DNA of 19,524 nt, taken from contig CAMLLB010000066.1 of the NCBI GenBank assembly GCA_946480815.1, positions 1 through 19,524 of the forward strand, written 5' to 3'. Below, piece by piece: positions 1 to 6,380 of this stretch. Numbering within the stretch: position 1 is the stretch's first letter; each line of letters begins with the position of its first letter. Under the pieces are notes generated by a model. The model ran no database searches. It was not told the origin of the DNA and was given only the letters and a program-made list of their open reading frames with translations. The translations under genes and the position numbers were made by a program. The DNA comes from an uncultured Flavobacteriales bacterium. GTDB taxonomy: Bacteria > Bacteroidota > Bacteroidia > Flavobacteriales > Crocinitomicaceae.

Positions 1-871
1 CAAAACAATTTCCATCATTTATTTCCTGTCTCTGGCTATGCTTAAAGTTCAACACCTGTCCGCTTTCCCGGATTTCCTGGTTCTTAGAAAGATCCAGTGT
101 TCGAATGAGCCAACCGGAAGTTTGGGCTTGTTCTTTTGCAAGGATTCCTTCGTCATCGAAATCACCGTCCGGAGAAGAATAGAAAGCTGTGTAACCGTAA
201 TTGAGGTCCACTGCCGGCGACCACCACGCTTCATCGATCGTTTGTGCAACTCCTGTGTAGATCTGTTGTTCCATAGCACGTGCCCGCGCACCGATATGTA
301 CACGTGTTGCACCTTTCAGTGTTTCCGTACAGGAAGGAACGAGAATAAATGCTGCACCGGCTTCTGCCAGTAAATGCCCACCGATCGGGAACTCAATATC
401 AAAACAGATCTGGATCCCGAATTTTCCGAATCGGGTATCAAATACGCGTAATGCGCCATTGGAACTGGAAATTCCCCACGATTCATCTTCGAAACGGGTC
501 ATGAAATGTTTGTCCTGGAAGGAGTAAGTGTTTTCGGAAAATACAAAACAGCGGTTCACAGTTTTATCTGCTAGAATCACAGGGAAACTTGGTGCTGCAA
601 TAATACATTCATATTTCTGAGCAAAACTTCGAAACGTTTCAATGAAAAAGGGCAGAAACTTCTGTAATTGATCGATTTGTAATTTCAGGTCGTTCCGAAC
701 TTCTTCCGGTAATAAAGAAGTCAATTCCATGCTTCCGTATTCCGGGAATGTCAGGATTTGTGCGCCCTGAGAACGAGCCTCTGCGATCCATTTTTCCGTA
801 TGAGCTTTCCAATCCTCGAGTGAATGATGAAAGGTGATCGGGTATTGTGCTAAAGCAATTGTTACTTCCAT
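1..871 (-). CDS. Carbon-nitrogen hydrolase (nitrilase superfamily), 3' end missing
   Basis: Translating the minus strand from the ATG at 871 gives 290 uninterrupted residues that run off the left edge with no stop. The full nitrilase-fold catalytic triad is visible: Glu44 in FPEYGSME, Lys121 in DKHFMTRFED and Cys156 in QICFDIEFP. Enzymes of this family hydrolyse amides or nitriles through a cysteine thioester; the substrate cannot be read from sequence. With 290 residues already seen, only a short C-terminus should be lacking. The start codon lies inside the end of the upstream acetyltransferase gene (10-bp overlap, ATGGAAGTAA), which suggests translational coupling. NCBI-type annotations include fused GNAT/carbon-nitrogen hydrolase proteins, so the pairing has precedent. 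Family call is very secure; function within the family is open. Confidence 0.93.
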   Translation of the reverse strand, partial: MEVTIALAQYPITFHHSLEDWKAHTEKWIAEARSQGAQILTFPEYGSMELTSLLPEEVRNDLKLQIDQLQKFLPFFIETFRSFAQKYECIIAAPSFPVILADKTVNRCFVFSENTYSFQDKHFMTRFEDESWGISSSNGALRVFDTRFGKFGIQICFDIEFPIGGHLLAEAGAAFILVPSCTETLKGATRVHIGARARAMEQQIYTGVAQTIDEAWWSPAVDLNYGYTAFYSSPDGDFDDEGILAKEQAQTSGWLIRTLDLSKNQEIRESGQVLNFKHSQRQEINDGNCF

Positions 872-1452
872 TCTTTGGTCCAAAAAATCAGTTCTTTTTC
901 AGTTTCTTTCGTTTGGTTCCTGTCTAACCAGGACATTCGACAACAATAGTTTTGTTCAATATAACCGCGTTTGGTCCAAAAATGGTTGTTCGGACGGTAA
1001 TTTGCGGGTCTTAGCGGATGATCTTCCGGTCGGATAACAGCGCAAAAAGCAGTTACTTTGAAGCCATTTTCCAATGCGTGTTTTTCGCGTACATCAAAGA
1101 AGAGATGCCCGATTCCATGGCCTCTGTATGGCGCTAAAAGGATACTTTCTCCGAAATAAAAAATTTCATTGATGTTCAATCCGCGCTCAAGAAAGGGTTC
1201 CTGGATTTCTTTTGATTCTGCGCTCAGAGGCATTCCGGTGCAGGCACCAACCAGTTTTTCCCCGTCGAAGACACCATAGACAATGCTCAAGGGATTTTGG
1301 GTGTAAACCTGCAGGTAATTTTCCTCGTATTCCTGTGAACCTTCGTAGAGATAAGGGAAATCATGAAAAACACGGATGCGCAATTGACCCAATTGAGGGA
1401 TCAATTCTGCGATATCAAATCCAAGTAACAGTTCGTGTTGTAATTGATTCAC
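862..1452 (-). CDS. GNAT family N-acetyltransferase
   Basis: A 196-residue cytoplasmic protein with the GNAT acetyl-CoA binding signature: strand GESILLAP (about 101-108) followed by YRGHGIGH (109-116), the R/Q-x-x-G-x-G/A pyrophosphate loop, then helix FFDVREKHALENG. FWTKRGY (about 158-164) fits the conserved end of the fold. It should transfer an acetyl group from acetyl-CoA to an amine; the acceptor is unknown. The start is GTG at 1452: an in-frame TAA sits at 1459-1461, so no upstream start is available, and the first internal Met is too far in. It begins 2 bp after the NTF2-like gene and overlaps the hydrolase gene by 10 bp, so the three form one operon. Confidence 0.9.
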   Translation of the reverse strand: MNQLQHELLLGFDIAELIPQLGQLRIRVFHDFPYLYEGSQEYEENYLQVYTQNPLSIVYGVFDGEKLVGACTGMPLSAESKEIQEPFLERGLNINEIFYFGESILLAPYRGHGIGHLFFDVREKHALENGFKVTAFCAVIRPEDHPLRPANYRPNNHFWTKRGYIEQNYCCRMSWLDRNQTKETEKELIFWTKEWK

Positions 1453-1454
1453 TT

Positions 1455-1856
1455 TTAATTAGAAACGAGTTCGATCCATAATTCCAGGTTGTAATAAGTT
1501 GTAACCCGGCTAATTTTCCCGTCTTGTACTTCCAGGAATGCTGCCGCGGGAAGTACATACGATTGTCCATGAGCTGCTGGAAGACCTTCTTCTGCTTTTT
1601 TGTAAGTTCCATGAACCACAAATTCTGCTGCGATCCGTCCTGTTTTGTCAGAAGAAAAAAGCACGATGTCTTTTAATGTCTCCGAATAACTGGTGTCCAT
1701 GTGCTGCATAAATTCTCTAAACAAGGCTTTTCCAATGCGTGGTTTTCCCTGGTTCGGTTCATGCCTGATATTTTCGTCTGCCAATAACAACATTTCGTCC
1801 CAATTCCGGGCATTGAACGCATCATAGTATGCTTTTACTGTTTGTAAATCAGTCAT
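1455..1856 (-). CDS. NTF2-like / SnoaL-like domain protein
   Basis: A 133-residue protein with the alpha+beta cone pattern of the NTF2/SnoaL/ketosteroid-isomerase-like superfamily. It opens with an amphipathic helix, VKAYYDAFNARNWDEMLLLADENIRHEPNQG, carrying the typical 'helix, then D-x-x-I/V-x-H/F' start, and ends with the paired strands AAFLEVQDGKISRVTTYYN. Members range from cyclases and isomerases to ligand-binding stress proteins, so no reaction can be assigned. No signal peptide or membrane segment is seen. It is the first gene of a three-gene unit (gap of 2 bp to the acetyltransferase). The repeat-derived hairpin at 1874-1932 lies just upstream of its start. Confidence 0.85.
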   Translation of the reverse strand: MTDLQTVKAYYDAFNARNWDEMLLLADENIRHEPNQGKPRIGKALFREFMQHMDTSYSETLKDIVLFSSDKTGRIAAEFVVHGTYKKAEEGLPAAHGQSYVLPAAAFLEVQDGKISRVTTYYNLELWIELVSN

Positions 1857-1873
1857 TTGTTTTTGAAAGTTGC

Positions 1874-1932
1874 CTTCGACTACGCTCAGTCACCTTTGGA
1901 TGATTGTCTGCGGACACTGAGCGTAGTCGAAG
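1874..1932. repeat. Inverted repeat hairpin built from a dispersed intergenic repeat
   Basis: Positions 1874-1890 (CTTCGACTACGCTCAGT) and 1916-1932 are perfect 17-nt reverse complements separated by 25 nt. The left arm plus four more bases (1874-1894) recurs identically at 19210-19230. The element sits in the 82-bp gap between the Kazal gene and the NTF2-like gene and would form a strong hairpin in either transcript. No run of T follows, so it is not a classic intrinsic terminator, although it may attenuate or protect transcript ends. I recall similar GACTACGCTCAGT repeats from other Bacteroidota genomes, but cannot check that here. Confidence 0.85.
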
Positions 1933-1938
1933 TGTCAA

Positions 1939-2151
1939 TTAATTAGAGCATTCCCCCTTCACATATTTTGTAATTCCATGGCATTCAGCGGTGCAGGCAT
2001 TGGAATACGTTTTGTCGTTACACCCGCAAACCGGATCGTATTGCATGGTACAAACGCAATCTTCTTTGATTTTTTCTTTGCAATCTTCTTTATTGCAACT
2101 TTTAGCAGAAGCACCTACTGCTAAGATCGAAGCGAACATCAATACTTTCAT
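1939..2151 (-). CDS. Secreted Kazal-type serine protease inhibitor
   Basis: A 70-residue protein with a short signal peptide (MKVLMFASILAVGASA, likely cut before KSC) and one Kazal domain. The six canonical cysteines are at 32, 34, 42, 53, 57 and 68, with spacings of 1, 7, 10, 3 and 10 residues, plus the family motif TYSNAC. An extra Cys44 and Cys19/24 give nine cysteines in all. In Kazal inhibitors the P1 residue is the second after the second cysteine, here Met36, which would suit an elastase- or chymotrypsin-like target (inference). It follows the M28 peptidase gene by 17 bp and is probably co-transcribed with it. Kazal inhibitors act on serine proteases, so the M28 metallopeptidase is unlikely to be its direct target. 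Confidence 0.88.
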   Translation of the reverse strand: MKVLMFASILAVGASAKSCNKEDCKEKIKEDCVCTMQYDPVCGCNDKTYSNACTAECHGITKYVKGECSN

Positions 2152-2168
2152 AATCCGTGAATTTTAGC

Positions 2169-3071
2169 TTAAGCTAAGATACTGAAAAATATGCCGTCAA
2201 TGACTTGCGCCATCCTGGAAATATTGAGTGTTCCCATTTCGTCTGTTTTCTGATGGTAATTTTTGTTTCTGTAGAATGCTGTATCCGTTACCATGCAGGC
2301 GCTGAAACCCATTTTCCAGTAGTTTAAATGGTCGGAAAAATCGATACCGGTAAGTGATTTTGGTCCATTGAATTTCTTGACAGGTAATTTTGCAAAACGG
2401 TCCATTCGTTTGGTGAATTTTCGTGCTGCCTTTCCTTTGCTGAATTTGTTTACAACGGTAATGTAATTTCCTCTTGAACCATAAAATAGTTTGAGAAAGC
2501 CGATGGGATAGTCCTGCGTGTGTTTCGCTTCATTGAAATACCCGATCATTTCCAGGCAAATCATCCCGGAAATCTTAGCATTGGATTGTTTAAGCAATTG
2601 CGCATGAATGAAACTTCCCATGTATTCCGTTCTGAAATAGGGTGGTTCTTCCAGAGTAAAAGCAACCAGCTCAATGTTTTTTTGTTGTTTCTGCTCCCTG
2701 AGCATGCGCGCAAGTTCCAGTAAGCCGATGATTCCGGAAGCGTTGTCATCTGCTCCTTCCTGGTTTCCGCATACATCGTAATGTGCTCCGATGATCAAGC
2801 GCTCATTGATGGTATCTCCGAAACGTGCAACGACATTCCCATAAGTTACTCCATTCACTAGGTACGTTTGGTAAAACACGGTATCCGCATATTGCCTGAA
2901 GTAAGAGTAGATGAATTGAGCAGTTTCATTCAGCTGATCGATATTTTGATAATTGCGTGGTTTCGCTGTTTTGGTGAGTTCGGTCAGAAGCTCTTTGATG
3001 CGGACGGTGTCCGACTGAGAGTAAGCAGAGGTGCTGAAAAGAAAAATGACAAGGAAAGAAATCGTCTTCAT
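2169..3071 (-). CDS. Secreted M28-family zinc aminopeptidase
   Basis: A 300-residue exported enzyme: signal peptide MKTISFLVIFLFSTSAYSQ, then an M28 catalytic domain. Zinc-site candidates appear in the expected order: His97 in IIGAHYDV, the Asp108/Asp109 pair in GADDNASG, the Glu141-Glu142 pair in TLEEPPYF (general base plus ligand), Glu174 in CLEMIGYF and His273 in NYHQKTDEM. Such proteins remove N-terminal residues from peptides or, in a related branch, act as glutaminyl cyclase-like enzymes; the full EE pair favours a peptidase. Periplasmic or extracellular location is inferred from the signal peptide, and no T9SS C-terminal domain is present. The Kazal inhibitor gene lies 17 bp downstream. 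Confidence 0.92.
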   Translation of the reverse strand: MKTISFLVIFLFSTSAYSQSDTVRIKELLTELTKTAKPRNYQNIDQLNETAQFIYSYFRQYADTVFYQTYLVNGVTYGNVVARFGDTINERLIIGAHYDVCGNQEGADDNASGIIGLLELARMLREQKQQKNIELVAFTLEEPPYFRTEYMGSFIHAQLLKQSNAKISGMICLEMIGYFNEAKHTQDYPIGFLKLFYGSRGNYITVVNKFSKGKAARKFTKRMDRFAKLPVKKFNGPKSLTGIDFSDHLNYWKMGFSACMVTDTAFYRNKNYHQKTDEMGTLNISRMAQVIDGIFFSILA

Positions 3072-3100
3072 GTTTCGGATTGGGATAAGTTGTACAATCG

Positions 3101-3108
3101 GAAAGATA
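3101..3108 (-). promoter_or_regulatory. Weak candidate -7 element for the M28/Kazal unit
   Basis: On the minus strand this reads TATCTTTC, one mismatch from the Bacteroidota -7 consensus TAnnTTTG, about 30 bp upstream of the M28 start codon. No convincing TTG appears at the expected -33 distance, so this is a tentative call. Confidence 0.25.
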
Positions 3109-3183
3109 AAAGGTTTAATGAGGTTGAAAATGAAAATAACCTGAAGGTGGAGTTTTAATGAGTGATTGGTTTAAAAGTGGTGC

Positions 3184-3201
3184 GTAATATTGCAATATTA
3201 C
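3184..3201. repeat. 18-bp perfect palindrome
   Basis: GTAATATTGCAATATTAC is a perfect 18-bp palindrome in the 215-bp gap between the M28 gene and the MepA-like gene. A second, related inverted repeat lies at 3251-3280, and both contain GTAATATTGC. It may be a binding site for a dimeric regulator. The remainder of the gap (3072-3286) is AT-rich with no ORF I would support. Confidence 0.6.
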
Positions 3202-3250
3202 AACATTTAACGTATTGATAATAAGAGTGTTGAGTGTTTGTTTTTATGTG

Positions 3251-3280
3251 GTTGACGTAATATTGCGTTATTACGTCAAC
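3251..3280. repeat. 12-bp-arm inverted repeat after the MepA-like gene
   Basis: GTTGACGTAATA (3251-3262) and TATTACGTCAAC (3269-3280) are perfect 12-nt reverse complements around a 6-nt loop, starting 6 bp past the stop codon of the minus-strand MepA-like gene. The position suits a transcript 3' hairpin, but no T-run follows on the minus strand, so an operator role or RNA-stabilising role is equally possible. Confidence 0.6.
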
Positions 3281-3286
3281 TTGACC

Positions 3287-4075
3287 CTACTGATTGGTTT
3301 CCTTAAAATCCACATGGTAATGATCATCATGCAAAGTATCAATCAAATCATTGAGATTGGTGGCGAAATAAATACCGCTTGCTTTCAGTTTTTTTCCATA
3401 TTCCGTTGCAAACAGATTGTCTTTTAATGCGATCTTTAGAATCACTTTTTCAATTTTCAATCCGTTTTTCTTAGCTTGTTTATCCAATTCCAGAATGTGT
3501 TGTGCAATCAAATTGAAATGGATAGAATAATCCGGATTTTCTGTATAAATACCGTTCTCATCGAAGTCCATGAGATAATGTGGGAGCCCGATTGTATTGA
3601 AATCTGTCGTCGAAATACCGTTTTTTAAGAGTGGTGACATGAAATCTACGCTCAATCCGTTTTGATGGGTTCTATGAGGCCAGATCTTTCCGCCATGCTC
3701 ATTGGAACACTCCATCAGGCCAAATTCAAAGTGAGGAAGGATTGTTTCAAACTCCTGGTAGGTTGCTAATACGGTATGATACACTTTTTCATGTGTAAAA
3801 GCATGTTTATTCAAGTAGCTTGTGGAATCGAAGTAAATGAAGTTGGGGCCTTTGAAGGGAAAGATTTTGCCGTTCTTCAGAGTTCCGTTACTTACAGTTC
3901 CTAATGAAATACTGGAAGAAGTATTGGATTGACAGCGATTGTAAAACTCCTGGATCGGATCGGTTTTTTCTTGTTTTGAAATGCCTTCTGTTTGTTTGAT
4001 TTTATCAGACTGTTCGATTTGTCCGTTGCATGATTGAATAATCAGAGGCAAAAAAAGAATGGGTATAAATTTCAT
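3287..4075 (-). CDS. MepA-like (M74) murein endopeptidase lipoprotein
   Basis: With the start at ATG 4075 the protein has 262 residues and a lipoprotein-type signal sequence, MKFIPILFLPLIIQS, followed by Cys16. The same frame stays open to an ATG at 4156, but that extension has no export-signal logic and runs through a non-coding repeat, so I reject it. The zinc-site motifs of the penicillin-insensitive murein endopeptidase/LAS group are present: H137-x6-D144 in THQNGLSVDF, and H249-x2-H252-x-H254 in LHDDHYHV, the same H-x-x-H-x-H spacing as in E. coli MepA. It should cleave peptide cross-links in peptidoglycan from the inner face of an outer or cytoplasmic membrane. Overall similarity beyond these motifs seems modest, so the exact bond cut is uncertain. 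Confidence 0.85.
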   Translation of the reverse strand: MKFIPILFLPLIIQSCNGQIEQSDKIKQTEGISKQEKTDPIQEFYNRCQSNTSSSISLGTVSNGTLKNGKIFPFKGPNFIYFDSTSYLNKHAFTHEKVYHTVLATYQEFETILPHFEFGLMECSNEHGGKIWPHRTHQNGLSVDFMSPLLKNGISTTDFNTIGLPHYLMDFDENGIYTENPDYSIHFNLIAQHILELDKQAKKNGLKIEKVILKIALKDNLFATEYGKKLKASGIYFATNLNDLIDTLHDDHYHVDFKETNQ

Positions 4076-4110
4076 AATAGCGTATAACCAAAATTGGTGC
4101 CGTAATTCTG

Positions 4111-4380
4111 TAGGGACGCGATGCCACAATGCGCACCCAGACTTAATGTTTACCACAAATGCACAAATTTTTAGCTAGCTGCTTACGCTGAAGCTTTAGC
4201 ATAGGCGAACCGCACTCGCTTTTGAATAGTGTAAAAACAGATTTTTCTGGTTTTACTGAGTAAAGAGGCGACTGGTAAGCGCCTCCAACATTTGCGCATT
4301 TGTGGGAAAATATCATACGATTCGATTGTAAAATGATTTGGGTGCGAATAATACATATATCCCGATGCATCGTGTCCTTA
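4111..4380. repeat. Nested inverted-repeat element in a 397-bp gene-free stretch
   Basis: The interval 4076-4472 holds no convincing gene. Within it, three pairs of complementary arms are nested in order: 4111-4124 with 4367-4380 (12 of 14 matches), 4132-4139 with 4339-4346 (8 of 8), and 4153-4168 with 4290-4305 (15 of 16). The core also has two local hairpins, 4231-4241/4246-4256 (10 of 11) and 4265-4270/4280-4285 (6 of 6). This could be a MITE-like non-autonomous element or a degraded mobile remnant. I saw no clear target-site duplication and no transposase. Confidence 0.5.
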
Positions 4381-4412
4381 CTATAATGTGTATGATCATA
4401 AAAATCGGGCAC

Positions 4413-4448
4413 AAAAAAATCCCGGCGTTCGCAAAGCGAAGCCGGGAT
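4413..4448 (-). terminator. Intrinsic terminator of rplS
   Basis: On the minus strand, ATCCCGGC and TTCGC pair with GCGAA and GCCGGGAT around a three-base loop with one bulged base, followed directly by seven T. It begins about 25 bp after the rplS stop codon. This is a textbook rho-independent terminator and shows that L19 ends its transcript before the downstream MepA-like gene. Confidence 0.92.
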
Positions 4449-4472
4449 CGTATATTGAGAATAATCTTCGAC

Positions 4473-4829
4473 TTAGTGAGAGAAGCTTCTTTTTTCTTTG
4501 ATACGTGCTGCTTTACCAGTAAGACCACGGAAGTAGAAGATACGTGCACGACGTACAGCTCCACGTTTGTTTACTGTAATGGTATCAATAAAAGGAGATG
4601 AAATAGGGAAGATACGTTCTACACCTACGTTTCCTGACATTTTGCGAACTGTAAACGTTTCAGTTGTACCTTGTCCGCGACGTTGCAAAACAACACCCTG
4701 GAATTGCTGAATACGCTCTTTGTTTCCTTCTTTAATTTTGTAAGATACAGTAACTGTATCTCCAGCTCCGAATGCTGGGAATTCTTTCAATTCTACTAGT
4801 TCTTTTTGAAGCTCTCTGATAAAATCCAT
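4473..4829 (-). CDS. rplS: 50S ribosomal protein L19 (bL19)
   Basis: A 118-residue protein matching bacterial L19 along its whole length. The recognisable core is [19 protein letters not shown], then [32 protein letters not shown] and the basic end [22 protein letters not shown]19 sits at the 30S-50S interface of the ribosome. The size fits the family. Unlike the common proteobacterial order (rpsP-rimM-trmD-rplS), the gene is alone here: its own terminator follows, and upstream lies a divergent RimB/RimK operon. A candidate promoter at 4990-4997 would give a leader of about 150 nt with possible RNA structure. Confidence 0.98.
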   Translation of the reverse strand: MDFIRELQKELVELKEFPAFGAGDTVTVSYKIKEGNKERIQQFQGVVLQRRGQGTTETFTVRKMSGNVGVERIFPISSPFIDTITVNKRGAVRRARIFYFRGLTGKAARIKEKRSFSH

Positions 4830-4983
4830 GACTCTAATTTTCTTTCACTATCCCGTAATTGGGGGTGCAATATTAGGAATAATTTTTCAATTTATGATGT
4901 AATCCCGTAACTTTTTTTTATTTGAAGTCATTTTTCTCTTCTCAATTGCTTTTTTCCTAATTTCGATTACCGAATAACGAACT
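4830..4983 (-). promoter_or_regulatory. Possible structured 5' leader of rplS
   Basis: If transcription starts just after the TATCTTTG box, the rplS mRNA has a leader of about 150 nt. Read on the minus strand, ATTAGGAA (4961-4954) can pair with TTCCTAAT (4879-4872), and GCAAT (4949-4945) with ATTGC (4871-4867). The order is A-B-A'-B', that is a pseudoknot or two competing helices. The 9-mer TTACGGGAT also occurs twice (4910-4902 and 4858-4850). Autoregulatory leaders are common for ribosomal protein genes, but this one is inferred only from pairing seen by eye. Confidence 0.3.
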
Positions 4984-4989
4984 TCTTTA

Positions 4990-4997
4990 CAAAGATA
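4990..4997 (-). promoter_or_regulatory. Candidate rplS promoter -7 box
   Basis: The minus strand reads TATCTTTG, an exact match to the Bacteroidota -7 consensus TAnnTTTG, about 160 bp upstream of rplS. The same octamer precedes the 8031 operon. The -33 region lacks a clear TTG, so strength is uncertain. Confidence 0.45.
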
Positions 4998-5006
4998 ACG
5001 AGAAAT

Positions 5007-5453
5007 ATGGAGGTAGTGGTTAAGAAAATAATCGGACGTAAGGATTTGGTTTCCTTTCCGGGATTTGAATTGGAAAATGTGCCTGTGAAAATTGATTCCG
5101 GGGCTTACTCCAGTTCCATGCATTGTCAGTCGATCGAAGTAATTGAGTTTGGTGAAAAAGAACAGCTTCGGGTGGTTTTCCTGGATTCAGGAATTTCCGG
5201 ATATACCGGGAAAGAAGTGATTTTTGATGACTTTAAAACAAAGATCGTGAAAAGCTCCAATGGAATTGCCCAGGAACGATTTTTTGTAAAAGGAACGGTT
5301 CGCTTGTTCGGAGAAACGTATGAAACCGTATTTTCACTGACTGAAAGAACCGGTTTAAGAAACCCCATATTGCTAGGTCGCAGGTTGTTGAATAAACGTT
5401 TCCTGATAGATACGGCCAAAACAAACTGTTCTTATAAATACGAGAATAAGTAA
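5007..5453 (+). CDS. RimB-like retropepsin-type aspartic protease / 'ATP-dependent zinc protease' family
   Basis: A 148-residue protein of the family annotated as putative ATP-dependent zinc protease (PF05618), now viewed as retropepsin-like and named RimB where it neighbours RimK. The aspartic-protease-like motif KIDSGAYSSSMH holds Asp30-Ser31-Gly32-Ala33, and a second hydrophobic LLGRRLLNKRFLIDTA follows near the end, as in one-domain retropepsin folds. In Pseudomonas the Rim proteins alter glutamate tails on ribosomal protein S6; RimB is linked to control or trimming of RimK action. There is no signal peptide. It starts a plus-strand operon with rimK 46 bp downstream, which strongly supports the RimB reading. 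Confidence 0.85.
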   Translation: MEVVVKKIIGRKDLVSFPGFELENVPVKIDSGAYSSSMHCQSIEVIEFGEKEQLRVVFLDSGISGYTGKEVIFDDFKTKIVKSSNGIAQERFFVKGTVRLFGETYETVFSLTERTGLRNPILLGRRLLNKRFLIDTAKTNCSYKYENK

Positions 5454-5499
5454 CTGATTATATTATCGAAGGAAAGGGATGAGCCTTTCAAGGAAAAGA

Positions 5500-6378
5500 A
5501 TGAAAATTGCCATTTTATCACGCAATCCACAATTGTATTCTACAAGACGTTTGGTTGAAGCGGCAGAAAAGCACGGACACGAAGCGCATGTAGTAGATCA
5601 TTTGCGCTGCAATATCGAAATTGAACAAAAAGGACCGTCCCTGTTTTACGGATCGGAATATCTGGAGGGCTTTGATGCGGTAATCCCACGGGTTGGGGCA
5701 TCGGTTACTTTTTATGGTACAGCTGTAGTTCGTCAGTTTGAAATGATGAATGTCTTTTCGGTAAACAGCTCACGTGGTATTGTGCATTCACGGGATAAAC
5801 TACGTTGTTTGCAGGTCTTGTCAAAAGAAGGGATCGGACTTCCGAAAACAGTATTCACGAATTATTCGCGCAACGTTGAACACGTAGTTGAATCTGCCGG
5901 TGGTGCACCTGTCGTACTGAAATTATTGGAAGGAACGCAAGGTTTGGGAGTAGTTTTGGCTGAGAACCAAAATGCAGCTCAATCGGTTTTGGAAGCGTTC
6001 AATGGTTTGAAAGCACGTGTAATTGTCCAGGAATTTATCAGGGAAGCGGGAGGAGCAGATATTCGTGCATTTGTTGTTGATGGAGAAGTTGTTGGAGCTA
6101 TGAAACGTCAGGGAAAAGAAGGTGAGTTCCGTTCAAACCTGCATCGGGGCGGAACGGCAACGATCCTGGAATTAACCGATGAGGAAAAAATGACCGCAAT
6201 TAAAGCCGCAGATGCGGTTGGTTTGGGTGTTGCAGGAGTTGATTTGCTTCAATCTTCCCGCGGTCCATTGGTTTTGGAAGTAAATTCGTCTCCCGGACTG
6301 GAAGGTATCGAACGCGCTACCGGAGTAGACATTGCAGGAAAGATCATTGCCTTTATTGAGAAGAATGTAAAAAAATAG
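5500..6378 (+). CDS. rimK: RimK, ATP-grasp glutamate ligase
   Basis: A 292-residue match to RimK over its full length. RimK adds glutamates to the C-terminus of ribosomal protein S6 in E. coli using ATP. Visible hallmarks: N-terminus [37 protein letters not shown]; the ATP-grasp loop [13 protein letters not shown] (Lys141, glycine loop 144-151); [27 protein letters not shown]; and the metal-binding end DLL...[12 protein letters not shown] (Asp248, Glu260, Asn262). I start at ATG 5500 because family members begin MKIAILSR and AAGGAAAAG sits just before it; an in-frame ATG at 5479 would add seven residues and is the alternative. The next gene follows after 2 bp. Whether the target here is S6 cannot be told from the window. 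Confidence 0.95.
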   Translation: MKIAILSRNPQLYSTRRLVEAAEKHGHEAHVVDHLRCNIEIEQKGPSLFYGSEYLEGFDAVIPRVGASVTFYGTAVVRQFEMMNVFSVNSSRGIVHSRDKLRCLQVLSKEGIGLPKTVFTNYSRNVEHVVESAGGAPVVLKLLEGTQGLGVVLAENQNAAQSVLEAFNGLKARVIVQEFIREAGGADIRAFVVDGEVVGAMKRQGKEGEFRSNLHRGGTATILELTDEEKMTAIKAADAVGLGVAGVDLLQSSRGPLVLEVNSSPGLEGIERATGVDIAGKIIAFIEKNVKK

Positions 6379-6380
6379 AA

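Noticed and set aside
38..373. Plus-strand open frame at the left edge
   Set aside because: It is antisense to the carbon-nitrogen hydrolase, whose catalytic triad is intact in the other strand; the translation is cysteine-rich without domain features.
2868..3427. Plus-strand open frames in and near the 3072-3286 gap
   Set aside because: They overlap antisense parts of the M28 and MepA-like genes and run through the palindromes; no start signal or family features.
4087..4098. ACCAAAATTGGT upstream of the MepA-like start as an operator
   Set aside because: Only five-base arms are symmetric around two bases; too short to separate from chance.
4076..4156. In-frame N-terminal extension of the MepA-like gene to the ATG at 4156
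   Set aside because: The ATG at 4075 gives a clean lipoprotein signal; the extension places 27 non-signal residues before it and runs through repeat-like sequence.
4143..4564. Two overlapping minus-strand open frames between the MepA-like gene and rplS
   Set aside because: They cross the nested inverted repeats, the rplS terminator and part of rplS, and encode no recognisable or ordered protein.
4958..4965. TAATTTCG as a plus-strand -7 box for the RimB-like gene
   Set aside because: It mismatches TAnnTTTG and has no TTG at proper spacing, so I do not list a promoter for that operon.
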